Position numbers and translations under genes: made by a program. The notes under the pieces are model-generated. The model saw nothing but the letters and a program-made list of their open reading frames with translations. It made no database searches and was not told where the DNA came from. Positions 16,509 through 23,908 of a stretch of 38,116 nucleotides of DNA are shown in pieces. Within the stretch, counting starts at the first letter, position 1; each line of letters starts with the position of its first letter. The stretch spans positions 1-38,116 of the forward strand of contig RXJW01000133.1 in the NCBI GenBank assembly GCA_003963005.1, given 5' to 3'. The stretch is from Burkholderiales bacterium (GTDB lineage: Bacteria > Pseudomonadota > Gammaproteobacteria > Burkholderiales > Burkholderiaceae_C).

Positions 16509-16853
16509 ATGAGCCTGCCGCTGCAGCCCCTGACGCCCGACGTCTGCGTCGCCCCCCAGCTCACGCCCGAGGCCATGGCCGAAGCGGCTGCGATGGGCTT
16601 CAAGAGCGTCGTCAACAACCGTCCCGACTTCGAGCACGGCCCCGATCAGCCGACGTCGGCCGAAGTCGAAGCGGCGGCGAAGGCGGCAGGTCTTGAGTAC
16701 CGCCACCTGCCCGTCGCAGGCGGCTACCAGTCGCCGGAGGAGATCGCTGCGTTCGCCGAGCTGCTGGCCACCCTGCCCCGCCCGCTGCTGGCGTTCTGCC
16801 GCTCGGGCGCCCGCTCGACGCGCCTCTTCATGCAGGCGCAGCAGCTGGGCTGA
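16509..16853 (+). CDS. DUF442 / TIGR01244 sulfur transferase-like protein
   Basis: The 114-residue product belongs to the small DUF442 family, which has a tyrosine-phosphatase-like fold and is named TIGR01244 sulfur transferase. Its start LTPDVCVAPQLTPEAM and the central VVNNRPDFEHGPDQP are family hallmarks. The active loop reads FCRSGARST near residues 96-104. Cys to Arg spacing is C-x4-R, which fits the six-residue rhodanese loop better than the C-x5-R loop of tyrosine phosphatases. In other bacteria such domains occur fused to persulfide dioxygenase-like hydrolases, pointing to sulfide chemistry, but here no sulfur gene is adjacent. An AAGGAG Shine-Dalgarno precedes the ATG. It converges on livF with 12 bases between them. 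Confidence 0.85.
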   Translation: MSLPLQPLTPDVCVAPQLTPEAMAEAAAMGFKSVVNNRPDFEHGPDQPTSAEVEAAAKAAGLEYRHLPVAGGYQSPEEIAAFAELLATLPRPLLAFCRSGARSTRLFMQAQQLG

Positions 16854-16865
16854 CGCGGCCGCGGC

Positions 16866-17582
16866 TCAGTGCCCCAGGTAGGCGGCCTGCACCCGCGGGT
16901 CGCCGAGCAGTTCAGTGCCGCTGCCCTGCAGCACGATGCGGCCGTTCTCCAGCACGTAGGCGCGCTGCGCGAGCTTCAGCGCCTGCTTCACGTTCTGCTC
17001 GACGAGGAAGATGGTCAGCCCCTCTGCCTCGTTGATGCGCTTGAGCGTGCGGAAGATGTCCTGCACGATCAGCGGCGCGAGGCCCATCGAGGGTTCGTCC
17101 AGCAACAGCAGTCGCGGCTTGGCCATCAGGGCGCGACCGATGGCCAGCATCTGCTGCTCGCCACCGGACAGGCTGCCGGCCAGTTGCGTGGCGCGCTCTG
17201 CCAGCCTCGGGAAGAGGCTGAACACATGCTCGATGTCCCGCGCCCTTGCCGCGGCACCGTCGCGGCGCGTATAGGCGCCAAGCTCCAGGTTCTCACGCAC
17301 GCTGAGCGTCGTCAGCGTCGCGCGCCCCTCAGCCACCTGCACGAGGCCGCGGCTGACGATGCGGTGGGGCGCTGACATCGAGATGTCCTGACCGTCGAAC
17401 ACCACCCCACCCGCTGCCTTCTTCACGAGGCCCGACAGTGCCATCAGCGTCGTCGACTTGCCCGCGCCATTCGCGCCGACGAGCGTCGTGATCTGGCCTG
17501 CCTCCAGCGCGAAGTCGATGCCCCGCACCGCCTCGACGTGGCCGTAGTTGACCGTCAGGCCGCGCACGCTCAGCAAGCTCAT
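16866..17582 (-). CDS. livF: Branched-chain amino acid ABC transporter, ATPase LivF
   Basis: This is one of two cytoplasmic ATPases of a high-affinity amino acid importer. The 238-residue product has Walker A GANGAGKST at 36-44, the signature SLSGGEQQMLAIGRAL, Walker B LLLLDEPSMGLAPL and the H-loop region IFLVEQN. The GLAPLIV segment after Walker B and the EQNVKQAL ending are typical of LivF rather than LivG. Its ATG overlaps the livG stop by 4 bases, so it is the last gene of a coupled liv operon transcribed leftwards. The downstream gap is only 12 bases and no intrinsic terminator is visible there. Confidence 0.95.
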   Translation of the reverse strand: MSLLSVRGLTVNYGHVEAVRGIDFALEAGQITTLVGANGAGKSTTLMALSGLVKKAAGGVVFDGQDISMSAPHRIVSRGLVQVAEGRATLTTLSVRENLELGAYTRRDGAAARARDIEHVFSLFPRLAERATQLAGSLSGGEQQMLAIGRALMAKPRLLLLDEPSMGLAPLIVQDIFRTLKRINEAEGLTIFLVEQNVKQALKLAQRAYVLENGRIVLQGSGTELLGDPRVQAAYLGH

Positions 17583-18349
17583 CCCGCCTCCTCGTCGTCA
17601 TCGCGCCCCAGGTAGGCCTCGATGACCTGCGGGTCGTTGCGCACCGCGTCCGGCCCGCCCTGGGCAATGATCCGGCCGAAGTTCAGCACGGCGATCTGGT
17701 CGCACAGGCCCATCACGAAACGCATGTCGTGCTCGATCATGAAGATCGTGTAGCCGCGCGCCTGGATGTTGCGGATCTCGGCCATCAGCTCGGTCTTCTC
17801 GGCACCGTTCATGCCCGCCACCGGCTCGTCCAGCAGCAGCAGCCTGGGCTCGGTGGCCAGGGCCCGGGCGAGTTCGAGCTTGCGCTGCTCGCCGTAGCTC
17901 AGGTTGTCGGCGATGTCGTCGGCCTTGTGGTCCAGCTTCATCCACGACAACAGCTCGCGGGCGCGCTCACGCGCGGCACGCTCGGCCGCGCGAAAGGACG
18001 GCAGGCGCAGCAACCACCCCGCCGGCCCGTAGCCCAGGCCGCCGTGCATGCCGACGATGACGTTCTCCAGCAGCGTCATTTCCTTGAACACGCGAATGTT
18101 CTGGAACGTGCGCGCAATGCCGCCGGCGGTGATCTGGTGCGGCTTGCGGCCGACGAGGCTGGCGCCATCGAACAGGATGGCACCCGAGGTCGGGGGCAGC
18201 AGCCCGGTCACGAGGTTGACGACCGTCGTCTTGCCGGCGCCGTTCGGCCCGATGAGGCCGAAGATGCCGCCGGTGGGCACGTCGAAGCTGACGTCCTGCA
18301 GCACCTTCAGGCCGCCGAAGTGGCGCGACACGGACTGAAGCTGAAGCAT
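17579..18349 (-). CDS. livG: Branched-chain amino acid ABC transporter, ATPase LivG
   Basis: This is the second ATPase of the importer. The 256-residue product has Walker A GPNGAGKTT at 34-42, the LivG-specific GIARTFQNIRVFKEMTLLEN, the signature LSYGEQRKLELARAL, Walker B LLLLDEPVAGMN and the H-loop MIEHDM. The NLSYGEQ signature (Y in place of the second G) is normal for LivG. I took the ATG at 18349, 2 bases after the livM stop; the open frame runs further upstream, but that part is antisense or out-of-frame livM sequence. The stop overlaps livF. The tail is acidic (DDDEEAG). Confidence 0.95.
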   Translation of the reverse strand: MLQLQSVSRHFGGLKVLQDVSFDVPTGGIFGLIGPNGAGKTTVVNLVTGLLPPTSGAILFDGASLVGRKPHQITAGGIARTFQNIRVFKEMTLLENVIVGMHGGLGYGPAGWLLRLPSFRAAERAARERARELLSWMKLDHKADDIADNLSYGEQRKLELARALATEPRLLLLDEPVAGMNGAEKTELMAEIRNIQARGYTIFMIEHDMRFVMGLCDQIAVLNFGRIIAQGGPDAVRNDPQVIEAYLGRDDDEEAG

Positions 18350-18351
18350 CG

Positions 18352-19212
18352 TCAGGCGCTCCGCCGGCCCAGCAACGCGCGAACGCGGGCCGGGTCCCAC
18401 AGGCCACGGGGCAGGAACAACACGATGACCACCAGGATCAGGCCGTTCACGACGTTGCGGAAGTCCGCCAGGCTGCGCAGCAGTTCGGGCAGCAGCGTCA
18501 GGATGACCGCGCCGGAGATCGGGCCCATCAGGCCGTTGATGCCGCCCAGGATGGTCATCGTCAGGATCTCGACGCCGCGGTCGAAGCCGTATTCGTTCGG
18601 GCCGATGAAGAAGGTCAGGTGCGCGTTCAGCGCGCCGGCCAGGCCCGCCAGCATCGCCCCCAGAACGAAAGCCAGCATCTTGTGGGCATTGACGTCGATG
18701 CCCATGAGGCCGGCCGCCGTCTCGTCGAGCTTGATCGCCTCGAAGGCCCGGCCCACCTTGGAACGGCGCAGCGCTGCGAGCATCGCGCAGGCCAGCACCA
18801 GTGACAGCGCCACGTGCCACCACTGCGTGTTCGGCGGGATGCCGTTCAGGCCGAGCGCGCCACCCGTCCAGCTTTCGGTGTTCAGCACGAAGATGCGCAC
18901 GACCTCCCCGAAGGCCAGCGTGGCCATCGCGAGGTACACACCCGACAGGCGCAGCGTCGGCCCGCCGATCAGCAGCGCGACGATCGCCGGCGCGGCCATG
19001 CCCCCTGCCAGCGCGGCCGGGAACGGCACGCCGGCATTCATCGTCAGCAGCGAGGCGGCATAGGCGCCGATGCCCATGAAGGCCGCGTTGGCCATGGCCA
19101 GCATGCCGCAGGAGAGGGTCAGGTAGATGGACAGCGCCAGCAGCGAGTTCGTGCCCAGTGTCAGCACGAGGTTGCTGTAGACGGCCCAGAAGCTGTCGAA
19201 GCTTTCCGACAT
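18352..19212 (-). CDS. livM: Branched-chain amino acid ABC transporter, permease LivM
   Basis: This is one of the two membrane subunits. The 286-residue product has eight or so hydrophobic segments and the LivM-type motifs ANAAFMGIGAYAASLL (about residues 42-57), LAMATLAFGEVVRI, GRAFEAIKLDETAAGLMGI (the cytoplasmic coupling loop that contacts the ATPases), and MTILGGINGLMGPISGA. At 286 residues it is a short LivM; E. coli LivM is about 425 with an extra N-terminal part, but short forms are common in betaproteobacteria. The ATG at 19212 is 5 bases after the livH stop. Open sequence further upstream belongs to livH in another frame. Confidence 0.93.
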   Translation of the reverse strand: MSESFDSFWAVYSNLVLTLGTNSLLALSIYLTLSCGMLAMANAAFMGIGAYAASLLTMNAGVPFPAALAGGMAAPAIVALLIGGPTLRLSGVYLAMATLAFGEVVRIFVLNTESWTGGALGLNGIPPNTQWWHVALSLVLACAMLAALRRSKVGRAFEAIKLDETAAGLMGIDVNAHKMLAFVLGAMLAGLAGALNAHLTFFIGPNEYGFDRGVEILTMTILGGINGLMGPISGAVILTLLPELLRSLADFRNVVNGLILVVIVLFLPRGLWDPARVRALLGRRSA

Positions 19213-19217
19213 CGCCG

Positions 19218-20099
19218 TCACACCTTGCGCTCGTTGACGGTGCCGAACAGGCCCTTCGGGCGCAGCAGCAACACGGCGAACAAAAGCCCGAAGGCGACCG
19301 CATCCCGCATCGTCGACCCGATGTAGGCCACCGACAGCACCTCGGCAAAGCCCAGGAACAGCCCCGCCAGCATCGCGCCGCGGATGTCGCCCATGCCGCC
19401 AAGGATGATCACCGCGATGCCCTTGTGCAGGATGGGCTGGCCCATCAGCGGGAAGAGCGCATTCGAATACAGCCCGATCAGCACGCCCGCCACCCCGCCG
19501 AGGCCCGCGGCGAAGAAGCTCGTCAGCATGAACAGGCCGCCCACGTTGACGCCGAGCAGCGCCGCGGCCTTGGGGCTTTCCGCGATCGCCCGCAGCGCAC
19601 GCCCGAGCTGCGTCCCGCGCAGCACCACCAGCAGCACGGCCATCAGGCCGAACGACAGCGCGATGATGCCGAGCTCCAGCACCGTCACGTGCAATCCGGC
19701 GACGTTCAAGGTGTCCTGCGGCAGCACCTCGGCCGGGAAGCGCAGGTTCTCGGCGCCGAAGATGCCCTGCGCCAGGCTGTTCAGCGCGATCGCCAGGCCG
19801 ATGGTCGCGATCATCGGGATCAGGTGGGGCGCATTGCGGGCCCGCAGCGGCCGCAGGACCAGTGCGTCGATGAGCAGGCCCAGCAGCCCCGAAGCCAGGA
19901 AGGCCAACGCCAGCGCGCCGGCCAGCGGCAGGTGCAGCTTCGTCACCGCCTGCAGCGCCGCATAGGCGCCCACCATGAACACCGCGCCGTGCGACAGGTT
20001 CACCACGCCGAGCACGCCGAACACCAGCGTGAAGCCGAGCGCGAACAGCGCGTAGACGCTGCCCAGCGACAAGGCATTGAAAAGCTGCTGTTCGAGCAC
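19218..20099 (-). CDS. livH: Branched-chain amino acid ABC transporter, permease LivH
   Basis: This is the other membrane subunit. The 293-residue product starts with FNALSLGSVYALFALGFTLVFG and NLSHGAVFMVGAYAAL, the classical LivH N terminus. It has the coupling loop GRALRAIAESPKAAALLGVNV and ends with GGMGDIRGAMLAGLFLG and LLRPKGLFG. Length and topology match the family (about eight membrane helices). It is the first gene after the binding protein gene; a hairpin lies in the 64-base gap between them. It is followed closely by livM, livG and livF. Confidence 0.95.
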   Translation of the reverse strand: MLEQQLFNALSLGSVYALFALGFTLVFGVLGVVNLSHGAVFMVGAYAALQAVTKLHLPLAGALALAFLASGLLGLLIDALVLRPLRARNAPHLIPMIATIGLAIALNSLAQGIFGAENLRFPAEVLPQDTLNVAGLHVTVLELGIIALSFGLMAVLLVVLRGTQLGRALRAIAESPKAAALLGVNVGGLFMLTSFFAAGLGGVAGVLIGLYSNALFPLMGQPILHKGIAVIILGGMGDIRGAMLAGLFLGFAEVLSVAYIGSTMRDAVAFGLLFAVLLLRPKGLFGTVNERKV

Positions 20100-20111
20100 G
20101 TGCAGGGTCCG

Positions 20112-20146
20112 GAAACAAGGCGGCCCGCGCCGGATGCCGCGGGCCG
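20112..20146 (-). terminator. Attenuating hairpin between binding-protein gene and livH
   Basis: A perfect 9-base stem (CGGCCCGCG at 20121-20129 with CGCGGGCCG at 20138-20146) lies 17 bases after the binding-protein stop. On the minus strand it is followed by a weakly T-rich stretch (CCTTGTTTCC). It could be a partial terminator or a 3' stabilising stem that makes the binding protein more abundant than the membrane parts. Confidence 0.5.
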
Positions 20147-20163
20147 TTCAGTCGAGGGGCGGC

Positions 20164-21315
20164 TTACTTCTCGATGGCGTAGCGGCCGTTCTTGGTCACG
20201 CTGACGATGGCCTCCTGCGCGGCGTCGTAGCCGGCCGGGTTGCCGGCCTTGTCCGTCGCGCGGCGGAATGCGAGGGGGCCGGTGGCGCCGGTCCACTTCA
20301 CGTCCGGCAGCGCATTGCGCAGCGCCGCACGGTCCTTGGCGAGATCGCCGCTGAGCTTGACCTTCTTGAGCGCCTGGGCGGTGATGTACATCGCGTCGTA
20401 GGCCTGGGCCGCGAACTGGTCAGGTGCGGACTTGTACTTCTGCGTGAAGGCGACGATGAAGGAGCCGTTCTCCTTCGTCTGGTTCTCGATGGACCACGGG
20501 CTGCCGATCCACAGGCCGTCGGACGCGCCCTTGGCCAGCTCGAACACCTTGACCGAGTTCATGCCGTTGCCGCCGATCACCGGCACATTCAAGCCGAGCT
20601 GGCGGGCCTGCACCATGATCGGGGCGCCTTCGGCGATCAGCGCGGACAGCACCAGGGCGTCGGGGTTGGTCGCCTTGATCTTGGTGAGCTGGGCTTTGAA
20701 GTCCACGTCACCCTTGGCAAAGGTCTCGGTGGTGGTGACCGCGATCTTCTGGGCGTCCAGCGCCTTCTTGAAGTTGTCGTAGCCGCTCTTGGTGAAGACG
20801 TCGTCGTTGCCGTAGAGCACGGCGACCTTCTTGAGGCCGAGCTTCTTGACCGCCGTGGACAGCGTGACCGGCAGCACGTCGGCCTCGGTGACCGAGTTGC
20901 GGAAGACGTGGTCGCCGATGGACGTGATGCCGTCGGCGGTGTTGGACGTACCGAACACCACCACCTTGGCCGCCTGCGCGATCGGGTCAGCGGCCTGCGC
21001 CGAGTTGGACAGCGTCGGGCCGAAGATCATCAGCACCTTGTCCTGGAAGATGAGCTTCTTGAAGGCGTTGATCGCCTCTTCCTTCTTGCCCTGCTCGTCC
21101 TCGATCACCAGCACCAGCTTGTTGCCGTTGATGCCGCCCGCCGCATTGATTTCCTCAGCGGCGAGCTGGAAGCCCGCGCGGATGCTCTGGCCGTACTGCG
21201 CCGCGCCGCCCGACAGGGCTTCGGCCACGCCGAGCCTGATGTCGGCGGCCTGGGCCACACCGGCCACCGCCACCAGGGCGGCCATCACGAGGGGCTTGAG
21301 GGGGCGAAAGGTCAT
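20164..21315 (-). CDS. Branched-chain amino acid ABC transporter, periplasmic binding protein
   Basis: The 383-residue product is a Leu/Ile/Val-type periplasmic binding protein (LivJ/LivK/BraC class, Peripla_BP_6 fold). A signal peptide covers about residues 1-23, ending VAQA before ADIRLGVAEALSGG. Fold landmarks are EINAAGGINGNKLVLVIEDEQG, GPTLSNSAQAADPIAQAAKV and YDAMYITAQALKK. The ligand could be a branched-chain amino acid or a related compound (amide, aromatic acid); the substrate is often wrong when read from sequence alone, so I give no symbol. An AGGAGA Shine-Dalgarno lies close before the ATG. It is the first gene of the liv operon. Confidence 0.93.
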   Translation of the reverse strand: MTFRPLKPLVMAALVAVAGVAQAADIRLGVAEALSGGAAQYGQSIRAGFQLAAEEINAAGGINGNKLVLVIEDEQGKKEEAINAFKKLIFQDKVLMIFGPTLSNSAQAADPIAQAAKVVVFGTSNTADGITSIGDHVFRNSVTEADVLPVTLSTAVKKLGLKKVAVLYGNDDVFTKSGYDNFKKALDAQKIAVTTTETFAKGDVDFKAQLTKIKATNPDALVLSALIAEGAPIMVQARQLGLNVPVIGGNGMNSVKVFELAKGASDGLWIGSPWSIENQTKENGSFIVAFTQKYKSAPDQFAAQAYDAMYITAQALKKVKLSGDLAKDRAALRNALPDVKWTGATGPLAFRRATDKAGNPAGYDAAQEAIVSVTKNGRYAIEK

Positions 21316-21362
21316 CTGCTTGTCTCCTGGAATCGTGCGCCGGGCGCGTCGGCGGATGATAG

Positions 21363-22730
21363 TCAGTTGCCCGCGAGCTTCATGCCGGTCACGAGCACCG
21401 AGCCGATGGTCTTGGTGCCCATGCTGTATTCGTCCGCCCCGATGCCCACGATGTTGCGCAGCATGTCCTTCAGGTTGCCGGCAATGGTCACTTCATGAAC
21501 CGGGTAGGCGATCTCGCCGTTCTCGACCCAGTAGCCGCTGGCGCCACGGGAGTAGTCGCCGGTCACGTAGTTGACGCCCTGCCCCATCAGCTCCGTCACG
21601 AGGAGCCCGCGGCCGAGGCGGCGGATCATCGTGGCGAGGTCGTCACCGGGCGCCGTGGCACGGCTGGTCATGCGCAGGTTGTGCGAGCCGCCGGCGTGGC
21701 CGGTCGTCTTCATGCCGAGCTTGCGGGCCGAGTAGCTGGACAGGAAGTACCCCTGCAGCACGCCGCCCTCCACCACCGAGCGAGCCCGTGTGGCCACGCC
21801 TTCGTCGTCGAAGGGCGAGCTGCCCTTGCCCTTGAGCACGTGCGGGTCTTCGACGATGTCGATGTGCGACGCCGTGACCGGCTGGCCGAGGCTGTCGAGC
21901 AGGAAGCTCGTGCGGCGGTACAGCGCACCGCCGCTCGTGGCCTGCACCAGGGCGCCCAGCAGGCCGATGGCCACGGTGCTTTCGAACAGCACCGGCACCT
22001 CGGCCGTCGCGGCCTTGCGCGCCTTCAGGCGCGAGAGCGCCCGTTCGGCGGCGTAGCGCCCGACGGCTTCCGGCGAGGCCAGCTCGGCGGCGTCCCGCAT
22101 GGAGCTGTACCAGGCGTCGCGCTGCATGTCGTTGCCACGGCCGGCGATGGGTGCCACCGACAGTGAGTGGCGTGAACTGGCATAGCCACCGCGAAAGCCT
22201 CGCGTGTTGCCCATCCAGAAGTGGGACTGCTGGGCCGACACGGCCGCGCCTTCGCTGTTGGTGATGCGCTTGTCCACGCTGAGCGCGGCCGCCTCGCAAC
22301 GCAGCGCGATGTCGGCCGCCTGCGCCGCATCGATGGTCCAGGGGTGGAACAGGTCGAGATCGGGGCGCTGGGCCGAGTCGAGCGCGAGGTCGGCTTCGTC
22401 GGGCAGGCCGGCGAAGTCGTCCTCCGCCGTGAAGCGGGCGATGTCGTAGGCGGCGCGCACGGTGTCGCGGATGGCCTGGGGGGAAAAGTCCGACGTGCTC
22501 GCGTTGCCGCGCCGCTTGCCGAGATAGACCGAGATGCCGAGCGACTTGTCGCGGTTGCGCTCCACGTTCTCCAGCTTGCCGAGCCGTGCGGAGACCGACA
22601 GGCCGCAGCCTTCGGAGACTTCGGCGCCGGCGTCGCTGGCACCCAGCTTGCGGGCCTCGGTGAGGGCGTCTTCGATCCACTGCTGGAACTGCGCGGGGCT
22701 GTAGGCGAAACCGTCTTGGGCTTGGGACAT
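21363..22730 (-). CDS. pmbA: Metalloprotease PmbA/TldE
   Basis: PmbA (TldE) is the partner of TldD; the TldD/TldE protease matures microcin B17, degrades the CcdA antitoxin and cleaves unfolded peptides. TldD holds the zinc site, and TldE lacks it. The 455-residue product is the usual length. Recognisable segments are LGKLENVERNRDKSLGISVY (residues about 50-69), RRTSFLLDSLGQPV, SPFDDEGVATRARSVVEGG and GSVLVTGMKLAGN at the C terminus. The ATG at 22730 gives the normal N terminus (SQAQDGFAYS); the open frame runs further upstream but is antisense to yjgA. It is divergent from yjgA with 79 bases between. tldD is not in this window. Confidence 0.93.
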   Translation of the reverse strand: MSQAQDGFAYSPAQFQQWIEDALTEARKLGASDAGAEVSEGCGLSVSARLGKLENVERNRDKSLGISVYLGKRRGNASTSDFSPQAIRDTVRAAYDIARFTAEDDFAGLPDEADLALDSAQRPDLDLFHPWTIDAAQAADIALRCEAAALSVDKRITNSEGAAVSAQQSHFWMGNTRGFRGGYASSRHSLSVAPIAGRGNDMQRDAWYSSMRDAAELASPEAVGRYAAERALSRLKARKAATAEVPVLFESTVAIGLLGALVQATSGGALYRRTSFLLDSLGQPVTASHIDIVEDPHVLKGKGSSPFDDEGVATRARSVVEGGVLQGYFLSSYSARKLGMKTTGHAGGSHNLRMTSRATAPGDDLATMIRRLGRGLLVTELMGQGVNYVTGDYSRGASGYWVENGEIAYPVHEVTIAGNLKDMLRNIVGIGADEYSMGTKTIGSVLVTGMKLAGN

Positions 22731-22809
22731 GAACGAGGCGCCGGCCGGGGCCGACGCAGGGCGAAATCGAGTGGGCGACAATGATAGGCCCGCGCCCAAA
22801 GCCATCCCG

Positions 22810-23343
22810 ATGCAAGAAGACATCCCAGAACTCGAAGACGACGACGGCTTCGACCGCCCCAGCAAGTCCCAGATGAAGCGCGACATGACCGCGCTGCAGA
22901 AGCTGGGCGAGGAGCTGCTGGCCCTGCCGGAGAGCCGCTGGGCGCCGCTGGCGCTGCCGGAGATCCTGGTGGACGCGCTCAAGGCGGCCAAGAAGATCAC
23001 CAATTTCGAAGGCCGCCGCCGGCAGATGCAGTACATCGGCAAGCTGATGCGCAAGATCGACCCGGAACCGGTGCGCGAGGCCGTGGCGGCCTTCAAGCTC
23101 GGGCACGCCCAGGACAGCCTGCGCCTGCACCAGTCCGAGCGCTGGCGCGAAGAGCTGCTCGCCAGCGACGACGCCCTGCAGGCCTTCCTGGCGGCTCACG
23201 TCGACGTCGACATCCAGCAACTGCGCAGCCTCGTGCGCGCCGCCCGCAAGGACGCCGCGAATGTGCCTGAGAAGCGCAGCGGCCGCGCCTTCCGCGAGCT
23301 GTTCCAGTTCATCAAGGCTGCCGAGGTGGCGTCCGATGAGTGA
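22810..23343 (+). CDS. yjgA: Ribosome-associated protein YjgA/DarP (DUF615)
   Basis: YjgA (DarP) binds late 50S assembly intermediates near the peptidyl transferase centre and helps maturation. The 177-residue product has family features: an acidic start, then RPSKSQMKRDMTALQKLGEE, an all-helical body with KKITNFEGRRRQMQYIGKLM and a C-terminal helix with GRAFRELFQFIKAA. I chose the ATG at 22810 (QEDIPELEDDDG) because it fits the family; an in-frame ATG at 22729 would add 27 residues that overlap the pmbA start and lack conservation as far as I can judge. A GACAAT hexamer about 30 bases upstream could be its -10. The stop overlaps mog by 8 bases. Confidence 0.9.
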   Translation: MQEDIPELEDDDGFDRPSKSQMKRDMTALQKLGEELLALPESRWAPLALPEILVDALKAAKKITNFEGRRRQMQYIGKLMRKIDPEPVREAVAAFKLGHAQDSLRLHQSERWREELLASDDALQAFLAAHVDVDIQQLRSLVRAARKDAANVPEKRSGRAFRELFQFIKAAEVASDE

Positions 23344-23908
23344 GCCCGTTCGCATCGGCATCGTCTCCATCAGCGACCGCGCGTCCACCGGCGTCTACGA
23401 GGACAAGGGGCTGCCGGCGCTGAAGGACTGGCTCACCGCCGCCCTGCTCAACCCCGTCGAATTCGTGCCGCGCCTGATCCCGGACGAGCAGGCCGGCATT
23501 TCGGCCGCGCTGATCGAACTCGTGGATGCCGAGCGCTGCGACCTCGTGCTCACCACCGGCGGCACCGGCCCGGCCCCGCGCGACGTGACGCCCGAAGCCA
23601 CGCTGGCGGTCGCCGACCGCGTGATGCCCGGCTTCGGCGAGCAGATGCGCCAGATCTCGCTGCACTTCGTGCCGACGGCCATCCTGTCGCGCCAGGTCGC
23701 CGTGATCCGCGGCCGGGCGCTCATCATCAACCTGCCGGGCCAGCCGAAGGCGATTGCCGAGACCCTGGCCGGGCATGAGAAGGCGAGTGGCATCTTTGCG
23801 GCCGTGCCCTACTGCATCGACCTGATCGGCGGCCCCTACCTCGAAACCCGGGACGAGGTGTGCAAGGCCTTCCGGCCGAAAAGCGCCCAGCGACCGGCTC
23901 AGGGCTGA
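23336..23908 (+). CDS. mog: Molybdopterin adenylyltransferase
   Basis: Mog adenylates molybdopterin so that MoeA can insert molybdate, the late step in molybdenum cofactor synthesis. The 190-residue product has the MoCF_biosynth fold: IGIVSISDRASTGVYEDKG at residues 7-25, the nucleotide-binding LTTGGTGPAPRDVTPEAT in the middle, and INLPGQPKAIAE later. It follows the E. coli Mog layout and length closely. The ATG overlaps the yjgA end by 8 bases, so translation is likely coupled; the yjgA-mog pair is common in betaproteobacteria. The last 10 bases overlap the opposing sensor gene. No other Moco genes are in this window. Confidence 0.94.
   Translation: MSEPVRIGIVSISDRASTGVYEDKGLPALKDWLTAALLNPVEFVPRLIPDEQAGISAALIELVDAERCDLVLTTGGTGPAPRDVTPEATLAVADRVMPGFGEQMRQISLHFVPTAILSRQVAVIRGRALIINLPGQPKAIAETLAGHEKASGIFAAVPYCIDLIGGPYLETRDEVCKAFRPKSAQRPAQG

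Noticed and set aside
16854..16865. GCGGCCGC palindrome between the DUF442 gene and livF
   Set aside because: It is too short for a stable terminator, and such palindromes are frequent by chance in DNA this GC-rich.
19213..20118. Upstream extension of livM to a 588-residue protein
   Set aside because: It is livH read in another frame. LivM starts naturally at 19212.
22729..22809. Longer start for yjgA
   Set aside because: The added 27 residues overlap the pmbA start and do not look like the family N terminus.
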